From positions 237,432 to 301,431 of the forward strand of contig JAPCWD010000001.1 of the NCBI GenBank assembly GCA_025943965.1: a stretch of DNA of 64,000 nucleotides. The letters run 5' to 3'. Below the pieces are notes generated by a model. That model saw only the letters and a list, made by a program, of their open reading frames with translations. It was not told the DNA's origin and did no database searches. Positions 53,566-60,666 of the stretch are shown here, in pieces (the stretch's first letter is position 1; every line of letters begins with the position of its first letter). A program made the position numbers and the translations under genes. The stretch comes from Synergistaceae bacterium DZ-S4. Its GTDB lineage: Bacteria > Synergistota > Synergistia > Synergistales > Synergistaceae.

Positions 53566-54666
53566 TTATGCCTCCCATCCGTCAACAAGTACCTGACAGA
53601 TCCCGCCGCGGATCTTTTCACCGACTTCGCCTGCGCGAAGGTGGTCGAGTCTTGTCCAGTATTCTTTGAACGATATTTCGTTTACTTTGCAGCCAAGTGC
53701 CTTGGCCGCGCCGAATCCGGCTATCCTGCCCTCTACCATGGCAGCCGATGCCTCTTCTATTCCTGATGCGTCTCCCGCTACCCAGATGTCGGGGTTGCTG
53801 GTACGCATTGTGTTGTCCCTGAATGGTACGTGGCCGCAAAGCTGCGGGCAGTACTGCATCTTCGCCCCTGCCTGCCAGAAGAGCTCGGTGGTCGGGGTGA
53901 GCCCTACTGCCATGCAGATAACGTCGCAGTCGATCTTCTTTGGTTCGCCGATAAGCTGGAATTTGTCGTCGAGTTCCTGAATGACTGCTCCCTCTATTAC
54001 TTTGCCGCCTACCGCTTCAACAATGGTGTGCCTCAGGAGGATGGGAATGCCGAGCCTTCTGATCTTCGCCGCGTGGACCCAGTATCCGCCGATCTTTGGC
54101 ATGGCTTCCACTACCGCCGCGATCTCGACTCCGGCCTGCCTGAGCTGGTAGCTTACTATAAGTCCGATGTTGCCCGCTCCGACCATGAGGACTTTCTTGC
54201 CCGGAACTACTCCGTATACGTTCATGAGGGTCTGGACCGCTCCCGCTCCGTATACTCCCGGAAGGTCGTTGTTCGGGAAGGGGATGAGCCTTTCCTGCGC
54301 TCCCGTCGCCACTACTGTCTTCTTCGCCTTGATCCTGTAGTATTCGTCTTCGCCTTTCATCGCGGTGAAGATGCCCTCTTCCGGATAGTAGCCTGTGACT
54401 GTGGTGTTGGTCTGAATGTCCACTCTGTCACCAAGGGATTTTATTTCGTCAAGAAGGATGTCGGCTATCTTGTAGCCGCGTGTCCCCGCATATTCGTCCT
54501 TGCTTCCAAAGAACTTGTGCGTCTGCTTCACAAGCTGGCCGCCGGGGTGAAGGTCGCTCTCTATTACCGTTACCTTCGCTCCCGCTCCCGCAGCTTCTGC
54601 CGCAGCGCAAAGACCTGCCGCTCCGCCGCCTACTACGAGGAGGTCTGTCTCTATCGTCTTCTTCAT
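53566..54666 (-). CDS. NAD(P)/FAD-dependent oxidoreductase subunit (HcnB/SoxA-like)
   Basis: A pyridine-nucleotide-disulfide-type flavoprotein of 366 residues. The FAD motif VVGGGAAGLCAAAEAAGAG is at the N-terminus, a second dinucleotide motif VGAGNIGLIVSYQL is near residue 160, and the FAD-closing block NPDIWVAGDASGIEEASAAMVEGR is near 295 (in parts: IWVAGDASG and AAMVEGRIAG). It lacks the C-terminal BFD domain of classical HcnB, which is encoded separately two genes downstream. The order in the operon is [2Fe-2S], this subunit, ferredoxin, BFD, DAO. Confidence 0.87.
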   Translation of the reverse strand: MKKTIETDLLVVGGGAAGLCAAAEAAGAGAKVTVIESDLHPGGQLVKQTHKFFGSKDEYAGTRGYKIADILLDEIKSLGDRVDIQTNTTVTGYYPEEGIFTAMKGEDEYYRIKAKKTVVATGAQERLIPFPNNDLPGVYGAGAVQTLMNVYGVVPGKKVLMVGAGNIGLIVSYQLRQAGVEIAAVVEAMPKIGGYWVHAAKIRRLGIPILLRHTIVEAVGGKVIEGAVIQELDDKFQLIGEPKKIDCDVICMAVGLTPTTELFWQAGAKMQYCPQLCGHVPFRDNTMRTSNPDIWVAGDASGIEEASAAMVEGRIAGFGAAKALGCKVNEISFKEYWTRLDHLRAGEVGEKIRGGICQVLVDGWEA

Positions 54667-54681
54667 ATTTCCCGCCTCCCG

Positions 54682-55002
54682 CTATTTCGCTTCCAGTGGA
54701 ACCTGGCCCTTGCCGTGCTGGGTCTCCACCTTCATGCCTGCCTCCAACGGCGTTACGCAGGTACGCACGTTGGGCACTCCGTCTACTACCATGAAGCATG
54801 AGCTGCATTTGCCGATAGCACAGAAAAAACCTCTCGGACGCTTCATCTCAGGCGTTACCCTGTATATCCTCACATCGTTGGCGTGAAGCGCCATCGCTAT
54901 GGGTTCGCCTTCGAATCCCTTCATGTCCTTGCCGTCAAACGTGAATGTTACTTCCTTGCCGTGATGGAACTCAAGTATCGGGTGTTTCTGTATCAGTTCC
55001 AT
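54682..55002 (-). CDS. [2Fe-2S] subunit of the dehydrogenase complex (HcnA-like)
   Basis: A 106-residue ferredoxin-like protein, first gene of the operon. It matches the N-terminal [2Fe-2S] domain of sarcosine oxidase alpha/HcnA: VTFTFDGKDMKGFEGEPIAMALHAN, then FFCAIGKCSSCFMVVDGVPNVRTC with the cluster Cys residues (in parts: CAIGKCSSC and VRTC). GGAGGGAGAGAGGGC precedes the ATG. The next gene starts 15 bases downstream. Confidence 0.87.
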   Translation of the reverse strand: MELIQKHPILEFHHGKEVTFTFDGKDMKGFEGEPIAMALHANDVRIYRVTPEMKRPRGFFCAIGKCSSCFMVVDGVPNVRTCVTPLEAGMKVETQHGKGQVPLEAK

Positions 55003-55102
55003 GCCCTCTCTCCCTCCTTGTGCTTGTTCGCGGAATCCCGTAGGGATTTTTGAAATGATGAAAATAAGATGGTTTGCTGCATAAAGGTGTGTTACGGTGT
55101 CG

Positions 55103-55139
55103 GTATCAAAAAATTATCTGCGTAACAATTTTTTGATAC
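55103..55139. promoter_or_regulatory. Perfect inverted repeat upstream of the dehydrogenase operon
   Basis: GTATCAAAAAATT (55103-55115) and AATTTTTTGATAC (55127-55139) are perfect complements with an 11-base spacer. It lies about 100 bases before the first operon gene, in the promoter region. The inner AAAAAATT/AATTTTTT core recurs in the repeat upstream of the adjacent regulator gene. Confidence 0.6.
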
Positions 55140-55227
55140 TCACGAAGAATATTGTCATTCCATAGTGAATTTTTGTCAAGAGGAAATGGAATTTCTGACG
55201 GAAAAAACAGGAAGGCTGCTGAAATGT

Positions 55228-55986
55228 TTATTCAACATCCTTCCTTGTATGAGTCTTTGTGCCCTTATGTAATTTCTCCTGTTTCTGTACATCGCGGATA
55301 TATGAGTAAATAGTATATTTGGTATTTCCCATCTCATTTGCCACCCTGTCCACAGAGCCTTTCAGGAGAAAGAACCCTCTGTCGTGCAGCTCTTTTATAA
55401 CTTCTTTTTTCTCCGGTTTAGAGAGATAGTTCAAAGGAGTGCCTATCCTGTTTTTTACCTGGGTAAGCGAATCGGTGACCACTTCTTCAAGCTCTTTCGC
55501 ATACCATTCGCGTATGGGCACAGGAAATTTGTCAGGTTTCTGGGAATTATCCGCCGCTGGCTCAGGATATTGCTCGACATTCTCCATGTCCAGATGCAGG
55601 AGGCTCTCGATCAGTTCCTGCGCTGCCGCTGCTTTGCTTATGTCGTAGTTTATGCACATAAAGCCGATCGTCTTTTCATTCTCGTCCCTGATAAAGATTG
55701 CGCTGCATTTGATGAGTTCGCCCCGGTTATTTCTTGCGAGATAGTTGTATATGCCTTCCCTGTTGCGGTACTCCTCGGACTGCAGCATGTAAAGCCCGAA
55801 GTCTGTCATCGGTGCACCCGGGGCCCGCCCGGTAACATGACCGTTCTCACACATTACCAGAGAGTGCTCCGGCATCGTCACATCATGCAGATTTACCTCG
55901 TAGTCTTTCCCCAGGATCTTGGCGAGGCCGCGGACTACAGGTATCATGATTTTCAATTTCGGATTCATCTTTAAATTTTTAGACAA
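55228..55986 (-). CDS. YheO/DauR-type regulator (PAS-like domain plus helix-turn-helix)
   Basis: Transcription regulator of about 252 residues. The N-terminal YheO-type PAS-like domain (about 10-115) has GKDYEVNLHDVTMPEHSLV, GRAPGAPMTDFGL and SAIFIRDENEKTIGFMCINYD. The C-terminal helix-turn-helix (about 185-235) has LHDRGFFLLKGSVDRVANEMG and STVY-like NTKYTIYSYIRD. DauR controls D-arginine catabolism in Pseudomonas, so a D-amino-acid or imino-acid ligand fits the downstream operon (inference). The start is set at a TTG at 55986, eight bases after GGGGG; other in-frame starts are possible. Confidence 0.8.
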   Translation of the reverse strand: MSKNLKMNPKLKIMIPVVRGLAKILGKDYEVNLHDVTMPEHSLVMCENGHVTGRAPGAPMTDFGLYMLQSEEYRNREGIYNYLARNNRGELIKCSAIFIRDENEKTIGFMCINYDISKAAAAQELIESLLHLDMENVEQYPEPAADNSQKPDKFPVPIREWYAKELEEVVTDSLTQVKNRIGTPLNYLSKPEKKEVIKELHDRGFFLLKGSVDRVANEMGNTKYTIYSYIRDVQKQEKLHKGTKTHTRKDVE

Positions 55987-56031
55987 AAGAAAGACCCCCA
56001 ATGTTCAGTCATTTTACACCAAACTGACAAA

Positions 56032-56077
56032 CAAAGGAACAATTTTTTGATATTATCTCCAAAAAATTGTTCCTTTG
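56032..56077. promoter_or_regulatory. Perfect 18-bp inverted repeat upstream of the YheO/DauR-type gene
   Basis: CAAAGGAACAATTTTTTG (56032-56049) and CAAAAAATTGTTCCTTTG (56060-56077) are exact complements with a 10-base spacer. It lies just upstream of the regulator start and shares its AATTTTTTGATA core with the repeat at 55103-55139. It is probably an autoregulatory operator. Transcribed, it could also form a hairpin. Confidence 0.65.
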
Positions 56078-56137
56078 TGATAGATTTTTTGCTGCGTTAT
56101 TAAGGTCGTGTGGAAACTTATGTAAAAGAGCTGTAGT

Positions 56138-56165
56138 TTGACAAAATGTTTGAGGGTGTTATAAT
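56138..56165 (+). promoter_or_regulatory. Consensus sigma-70 promoter for the metNIQ leader
   Basis: Perfect TTGACA (56138-56143) and perfect TATAAT (56160-56165) are separated by 16 bases. This is the best promoter match in the window. Transcription would start near 56172, about 30 bases before the leader ORF. Confidence 0.85.
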
Positions 56166-56202
56166 GCCCTTTGTCAGACATTTCGGGGAAGGAGGAACCT
56201 AC

Positions 56203-56286
56203 ATGTTTAAAATTAATATCCGTACCAACAACATGATGATGTGCATGTACGCTCAAGGCTCCTCTCCTGATTTGGCGGGCGCTTAG
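56203..56286 (+). CDS. Methionine-rich leader peptide of the metNIQ operon
   Basis: A 27-codon ORF with a strong ribosome site (AAGGAGG, seven bases before the ATG). It begins MFKINIRTNN, continues MMMCMY (three consecutive ATG codons, TGC, ATG; 56233-56247) and ends after AQGSSPDLAGA with TAG at 56284. It sits between a consensus promoter and an intrinsic terminator, 100 bases before a methionine ABC transporter. Five of 27 codons are Met. This is the layout of a translation-dependent attenuator, as in trp, his or thr operons, but sensing methionine (and perhaps cysteine). No S-box or T-box motif is visible here. It is too short to be found by ordinary gene calling. Confidence 0.8.
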   Translation: MFKINIRTNNMMMCMYAQGSSPDLAGA

Positions 56287-56322
56287 GGCGTCGACTGCAT
56301 AGATCAGCGAGACCGGGCCTTG
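56254..56322 (+). promoter_or_regulatory. Predicted antiterminator of the metNIQ attenuator
   Basis: Bases 56254-56271 can pair with 56303-56322: eight pairs (CAAGGCTC with GGGCCTTG, one G-T), four pairs (TCTC with GAGA) and five pairs (CTGAT with ATCAG), separated by a 1x2 internal loop and one bulged C. The 3' arm contains the whole 5' arm of the terminator stem, so the two structures exclude each other. The 5' arm begins six bases after the last Met codon. It can also pair with the ribosome site (GAGGA at 56192-56196 with TCCTC at 56260-56264). Confidence 0.65.
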
Positions 56323-56341
56323 CAGGGCCCGGTCTTTTTTT
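56311..56341 (+). terminator. Intrinsic terminator (attenuator) in the metNIQ leader
   Basis: GACCGGGCC (56311-56319) pairs with GGCCCGGTC (56326-56334) around a six-base loop, then seven T residues. It lies between the leader ORF and metN, where it would stop transcription of the operon unless the antiterminator forms. Confidence 0.9.
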
Positions 56342-56388
56342 GATTTGTCGTAAAAGTTGCTATGTATATAAAAAGGAAGGTAGACAGG

Positions 56389-57354
56389 ATGATCGAAGTC
56401 AAGGGACTTGGAAAAAAGTTTGGCGAACTAAAGGTCCTCGATGACATCTCTTTAAAAGTTGAAAGAGGTGACGTATTCGGTATCGTGGGACACTCAGGAG
56501 CGGGAAAGTCGACGCTTCTGCGCTGCCTCAACGGGCTGGAGGGCTACAGCGAAGGTTCGGTGAAAGTGATGGGTCAGGAAGTCTGTGAGCTTGACGACCA
56601 CAAACTGAAGGAACTTCGCAGGGAGATGGGAATGATCTTTCAGAATTTCAGTCTCATGAACAGGAAGAACGTTTATGAAAATATTATGTTCCCGCTGGAA
56701 GTCTGGGGAATCCCCAAAAAAAAGGCAGAGGAGAGAGTTCTCGACCTGCTGGATCTCGTTGGACTGACAGAGAAGAAAAACGAAAAAATACGAAATCTGA
56801 GTGGAGGGCAGAAGCAGCGCATCGGGATCGCGAGGGCGCTGGCGCTTGAACCGAAGATCCTTCTGTGCGATGAAGCTACATCCGCCCTTGACCCCAAAAC
56901 GACCATATCCATCCTGGAACTGCTCATGGACATCAACAAAAAGCTGGGAGTCACAATAATAGTCGTCACCCACCAGATGGAGGTGGTCAAGATGGTCTGC
57001 AACAAGGTCGTGATACTCGACGGCGGCAGGATAGTCGCATCGGGGGATACTGACAGTCTCTTCCTGGCTCCTGGAGAAGAGCTTCGCAAGCTCATCACAG
57101 ACGATTACGCCGTCATCCCTTCAGGGACGAACATAAGGCTCATGTTCCCCCGCGAGATAGCCAACGAGAGCATCATCACAAGCATGGCAAGAGAGCTGGA
57201 CACAAACTTCTCGGTAGTCGGGGGAAGGATCGAAAGATACAGGGAGACTGTGATGGGATTTCTGATAATAAACGTCTCTGATCCAGACCTTGACAGGGTC
57301 ATAGACTGGCTCAGGAAAAACGGGATGTTCTGGGAGGTGATGCGCGATGCTTAA
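56389..57354 (+). CDS. metN: Methionine ABC transporter ATPase
   Basis: Cytoplasmic ATPase energising methionine import, 321 residues from the ATG at 56389 (GGAAGG eight bases upstream; another in-frame ATG at 56362 lacks a good site). Walker A is GHSGAGKSTLLRCLNGLEG, the signature is LSGGQKQRIGIARAL, and Walker B is ILLCDEATSALD. The C-terminal NIL domain (about 245-320) binds methionine and inhibits transport in the E. coli protein, and its presence supports MetN over other ATPases. The gene overlaps metI by eight bases. Confidence 0.93.
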   Translation: MIEVKGLGKKFGELKVLDDISLKVERGDVFGIVGHSGAGKSTLLRCLNGLEGYSEGSVKVMGQEVCELDDHKLKELRREMGMIFQNFSLMNRKNVYENIMFPLEVWGIPKKKAEERVLDLLDLVGLTEKKNEKIRNLSGGQKQRIGIARALALEPKILLCDEATSALDPKTTISILELLMDINKKLGVTIIVVTHQMEVVKMVCNKVVILDGGRIVASGDTDSLFLAPGEELRKLITDDYAVIPSGTNIRLMFPREIANESIITSMARELDTNFSVVGGRIERYRETVMGFLIINVSDPDLDRVIDWLRKNGMFWEVMRDA

Positions 57355-57982
57355 TGAACTTATGTTCGCGCTTTGGGAGACTTTGTACATGGTTGCCCTG
57401 TCCACTATTTTTTCGGGTATATTCGGGTTTGCCGTGGCGATCGTGATGATACTTACGGAGACCGGAGGACTAAGGCCGAATAAGGCCGTCTACTCCATAC
57501 TGAACGTTATAGTCAACCTGCTGCGCTCGTTCCCGTTCATCATCCTTATGATCGCAATAATACCTCTCACCAGGCTGATCGCCGGCACTTCCATAGGAAG
57601 CACCGCCTCGATCGTTCCTCTGACCATAGCGGCGACTCCTTTTGTTGCACGTCTTATGGAGGGAAGCCTTCTCGAGGTCGATCCGGGAGTCGTTGAGGCG
57701 GCAAAGTCGTTCGGAGCCGGTGACATGCAGATCATCTTTGGAGTGATGGTCAAGGAGGCAATGCCGTCGATAGTCCTCAACTGGGCTGTGGTCGCGATCA
57801 ACCTTCTGGGATACTCGGCAATGGCAGGCGTTGTCGGCGGCGGAGGGTTGGGAGACCTTGCGATAAAATACGGATACAACAGGTTCCAGACTGACGTCAT
57901 GGTCTATTCCGTAGCGATACTGATCGTAATAGTGCAGGTCATCCAGTCAATTGGCAACAGGGTCTACGAAAAAATCAAATAG
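57347..57982 (+). CDS. metI: Methionine ABC transporter permease
   Basis: Inner-membrane permease of 211 residues with five hydrophobic helices. It has the conserved LRSFPFIILMIAIIPLTR, SLLEVDPGVVEAAKSFGA and the MetI ending NRVYEKIK. The start overlaps the end of metN, so translation is coupled. metQ begins 161-170 bases downstream. Confidence 0.93.
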   Translation: MLNELMFALWETLYMVALSTIFSGIFGFAVAIVMILTETGGLRPNKAVYSILNVIVNLLRSFPFIILMIAIIPLTRLIAGTSIGSTASIVPLTIAATPFVARLMEGSLLEVDPGVVEAAKSFGAGDMQIIFGVMVKEAMPSIVLNWAVVAINLLGYSAMAGVVGGGGLGDLAIKYGYNRFQTDVMVYSVAILIVIVQVIQSIGNRVYEKIK

Positions 57983-58152
57983 CATACTGAGGATCAAGGA
58001 CAAAAAAGTTCTTTCGAGGAGGTGGAGCCTATCGATAACGAGAGCGACATGTACAGCATGCGCACCAGAACAACAAGGATGCCGCGAAGTACTCAGGCGG
58101 CAACGACCTGTGGGGCTCAGCCCCCTAATAAGAAGAAAGGAATGTGTCAGAT
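57983..58152 (+). other. Gap between metI and metQ with open frame and hairpin
   Basis: The frame of metI stays open beyond its TAG for 57 codons and closes with a TGA that overlaps the metQ ATG at 58153 (ATGA). Inside it is a near-perfect ribosome site, GAGGAGGTGG (58016-58025), with no ATG at usual spacing; the first in-frame ATG is at 58049. A tight hairpin (GGGGC-TCA-GCCCC) lies near 58111-58124. This could be an unannotated small protein with a rare start, a decayed segment, or chance. Confidence 0.3.
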
Positions 58153-58932
58153 ATGAAGAAAATTGCATTGGCGGTCCTGCTATCCCTGATCATCCCCGCG
58201 GCCCTTTTTGCGGCAGACAAGAGCATTACTGTCGGAGTCACCCCATTTCCCCACAAGGATATAATGGTAATAGTCAAGGACCTTCTCAAAAAACAGGGTT
58301 ATGAACTTAATATAAAGGAATTTACCGACTATGTGACGCCGAACACCGCACTTGCCGAGGGAAGCCTTGACGCTAACTTTTTCCAGCACGTTCCCTACCT
58401 CGAAAACACAAACAAGGAGAAGAAGCTGGATCTTGTATGGGTGGCAAAGGTACACATCGAGCCTCTCGGCCTCTATTCGAACAAGATCAAGAAGCTGAGT
58501 GAACTGAAAAAGGGTGCCCAGATAGCCATACCCAACGATGCCACCAACTGCGCAAGGGCCTTGAGGCTGCTGGAGAAAAACGGCCTGATAAAAGTGAAGG
58601 CGGGAGAGCTTGTAACTGCGAAGGACATAACGGACAATCCTAAGAAAATAAAGATAAGGGAGATCGAGGCAGCCCAGCTTCCAAGGACCCTTCCCGATGT
58701 GGACGCATCCGTGATCAACACCAATTTTGCCGTTGAAGCAAAGCTGATCCCGGCAAAGGACGCTATCGTCATCGAGGGAAAGGACTCCCCCTATGCCAAC
58801 GTAATAGCAGTAAGGGCTGCGGACAAAAACAGCCCTGCTGTGAAGGCGCTCGTTAAGGCAGCGAATTCCCCTGAAGTCAAAAAGTTCATCGAAACCGAAC
58901 TTGTTCCAAAGGGAATCGTCCCGGCATTCTAA
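58144..58932 (+). CDS. metQ: Methionine-binding protein of the ABC transporter
   Basis: Periplasmic receptor of about 260 residues (GTG at 58144 or, more likely, ATG at 58153). The signal peptide is KKIALAVLLSLIIPAALFAA. There is no Cys at the processing site, so unlike E. coli MetQ it is probably not a lipoprotein. NlpA/MetQ blocks include GVTPFPHKDIM, EFTDYVTPNTALAEGSLDANFFQH (in parts: YVTPNTAL and LDANFFQH), IAIPNDATNCARALRLLE and VINTNFA. The ending FIETELVPKGIVPAF is typical. A terminator follows. Confidence 0.92.
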   Translation: MSDMKKIALAVLLSLIIPAALFAADKSITVGVTPFPHKDIMVIVKDLLKKQGYELNIKEFTDYVTPNTALAEGSLDANFFQHVPYLENTNKEKKLDLVWVAKVHIEPLGLYSNKIKKLSELKKGAQIAIPNDATNCARALRLLEKNGLIKVKAGELVTAKDITDNPKKIKIREIEAAQLPRTLPDVDASVINTNFAVEAKLIPAKDAIVIEGKDSPYANVIAVRAADKNSPAVKALVKAANSPEVKKFIETELVPKGIVPAF

Positions 58933-58976
58933 GAGGGATCACCGGGCAGAGTACTGTATATTTAAAGATAAAGAAA

Positions 58977-59006
58977 AAGAGGGGGCTTCCTGAGAAGCTC
59001 CCTCTT
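58977..59006. terminator. Bidirectional terminator between metQ and glnA
   Basis: AAGAGGGGGCTTC and GAAGCTCCCTCTT form a long stem with one mismatch and a CTGA loop, A-rich before and T-rich after. Confidence 0.85.
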
Positions 59007-59028
59007 TTATATGAGTGTTCAGTGAATA

Positions 59029-60381
59029 TTAGAAGTAAAGTTCGTACTCCTGGGGGGTAGGGGCGTTATAAACGTACTCTGCCTCAGCCTTTTTGGCCTT
59101 TACCCAGAGTTCGATAAGCTTATCCGGGAAGACCGGTGCGAGGTATTCCCTGTCGTTCTCAAGTCCCTTCAGAACTGAATTGAGGTCGAGGGGAAAGGTC
59201 AGTTCATCCTTGGCTTCCTGTGACTGGTAGCCCATCTCAACGGGGTCTTGTCCCTTGAGTATCCCGTCAGCTCCGGCAAGGACCATTGCTGCAAGGAAGA
59301 AATAGATGTTGGCGGAAGCGTCGCCGGTACGATACTCTATGCGTGTCTCTTCTTTGCTGACGTATCCCGGTATCCTAACAGCCGCGGCACGCGATCCCTT
59401 TGCAAAAGTGGCACTTACGGGGGCCTCGTATCCGTGCACCAGACGCCTGTAGCTGTTGGTGCTGGGGCATGCGAAAGCCAGGAGGCTGCCCGAAAGGCTG
59501 TGCTTAAGTATGCCCGCGGTGTAGGAGAGGCCGGTTTCCGACAGATTGAAAAGTTTTTTGCCCGGGAAAATGGATTTTTTCTTTTTCTCGAGGAACTGGT
59601 GCACGTGCATACCGTTGCCGGGCATCTTGTAGAGAGGTTTGGGCATGAATGTCACATAAAGGCCCATCTCATCGGCGACCTGCCTTATTATCCACTTGGC
59701 CAGGGAGACCTGGTCCCCTGCCTTGTCGATGTCCATGAAATCAAGCTCTATTTCGAGCTGTGATATCGCCACTTCATGATGGTGGTACTTGACGGGTATC
59801 TCTGCTATCTCCATCAGGCGGACCGTTTCGTTGCGGAAGTCCATATACCTGTCCTCCGGCGGCATCCTGTGGTATGCCTTGTGGGGGTCTACCCTTGGTG
59901 CTGAGGAAAAGCCATCGCCCATGCCTTCGGCTGACGTCACCCTGTACGAGGCGTGGTCGGTCCCGGTCGAGTATTCTACATCCTCAAAGGCGTAGTACTC
60001 AAGCTCCACCAGAACCTTTGCGTTGTCTGCTATACCCTCTTTTTTGAGGAATTCCTTCGTCATTTTCACAATGTTCCGGGGATACTGATCGAACTCCTCT
60101 CTGTCGGTAGATACTACATCGCAGAGTACGTGGAGCATCCTGTAATCGCCCCGTATTTCGAAGAAAGCGGTGGACATGTCGGGTATCGCCACCATGTCAG
60201 AGTTGCTGACCTTGGCGTATCCGTAATTGGAAGCGTCAAATCCTATGCCTTCTTTCATCACTTTTTCGCTGACATAGGTGTGCGGCAGAGAGACGCTTCG
60301 GATATTTCCCAATATGTCCACCATGAGTAAGTTGACAAAATCAGCATCCTCAAGGTTCCCGTTAAAACGTTCAAGCTCCAT
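59029..60381 (-). CDS. glnA: Glutamine synthetase type I
   Basis: Makes glutamine from glutamate, ammonia and ATP. The 450-residue length fits the short GSI-alpha group. Metal and substrate residues lie in LVELEYYAFE, YHHHEVAISQLEIEL, PGNGMHVHQFL, the block TNSYRRLVHGYEAPV, and RIEYRTGDASANIYFFLAAM. The adenylylation-site region of GSI-beta is not evident, so control is probably by feedback. GGAGGGATAACGA precedes the ATG. It is monocistronic. Confidence 0.93.
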   Translation of the reverse strand: MELERFNGNLEDADFVNLLMVDILGNIRSVSLPHTYVSEKVMKEGIGFDASNYGYAKVSNSDMVAIPDMSTAFFEIRGDYRMLHVLCDVVSTDREEFDQYPRNIVKMTKEFLKKEGIADNAKVLVELEYYAFEDVEYSTGTDHASYRVTSAEGMGDGFSSAPRVDPHKAYHRMPPEDRYMDFRNETVRLMEIAEIPVKYHHHEVAISQLEIELDFMDIDKAGDQVSLAKWIIRQVADEMGLYVTFMPKPLYKMPGNGMHVHQFLEKKKKSIFPGKKLFNLSETGLSYTAGILKHSLSGSLLAFACPSTNSYRRLVHGYEAPVSATFAKGSRAAAVRIPGYVSKEETRIEYRTGDASANIYFFLAAMVLAGADGILKGQDPVEMGYQSQEAKDELTFPLDLNSVLKGLENDREYLAPVFPDKLIELWVKAKKAEAEYVYNAPTPQEYELYF

Positions 60382-60507
60382 TCGTTATCCCTCCGTGGGT
60401 TGTCTTTGATAGCGGATCCATCATTTTTTTGGTGGAATAGCAGAGAGTTTAGCACGATAAGGGGTATATTGGAAATATAAAATTTCACAATAGATCCCGA
60501 TTTTTGT

Positions 60508-60561
60508 GAGGCTGCAGAATCGCCTCAGGCTGCAGGATCGCCTCAGGCTGCAGGATCATTT
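60508..60561. repeat. Three tandem 18-bp repeats between glnA and the NeuD-like gene
   Basis: Units at 60508-60525, 60526-60543 and 60544-60561 share the core AGGCTGCAGgATC. The first has two changes and the last diverges in its final four bases. The array lies in the 285-base divergent gap. No other structure is obvious in this gap. Confidence 0.8.
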
Positions 60562-60666
60562 ATTTTCGTTGCCTGGAGAGACAAAGAATGGAATAATATG
60601 ATCGGACTGCTACATTGAAAGGATCAGACAAACGGCTGATATTATCCTAAGTCGGGAGGGCAAGAG

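Noticed and set aside
53830..54801. 323-codon plus-strand frame across the dehydrogenase operon
   Set aside because: It is antisense to two genes with clear FAD and Fe-S motifs.
56172..56341. SAM (S-box) riboswitch or Met T-box before metNIQ
   Set aside because: The leader is short, encodes a well-formed ORF, and I find no S-box core or T-box AGGGTGG-type element. A translated leader explains the structure better.
57983..58143. SAM riboswitch between metI and metQ
   Set aside because: Only one small hairpin is visible and the S-box core motifs are missing.
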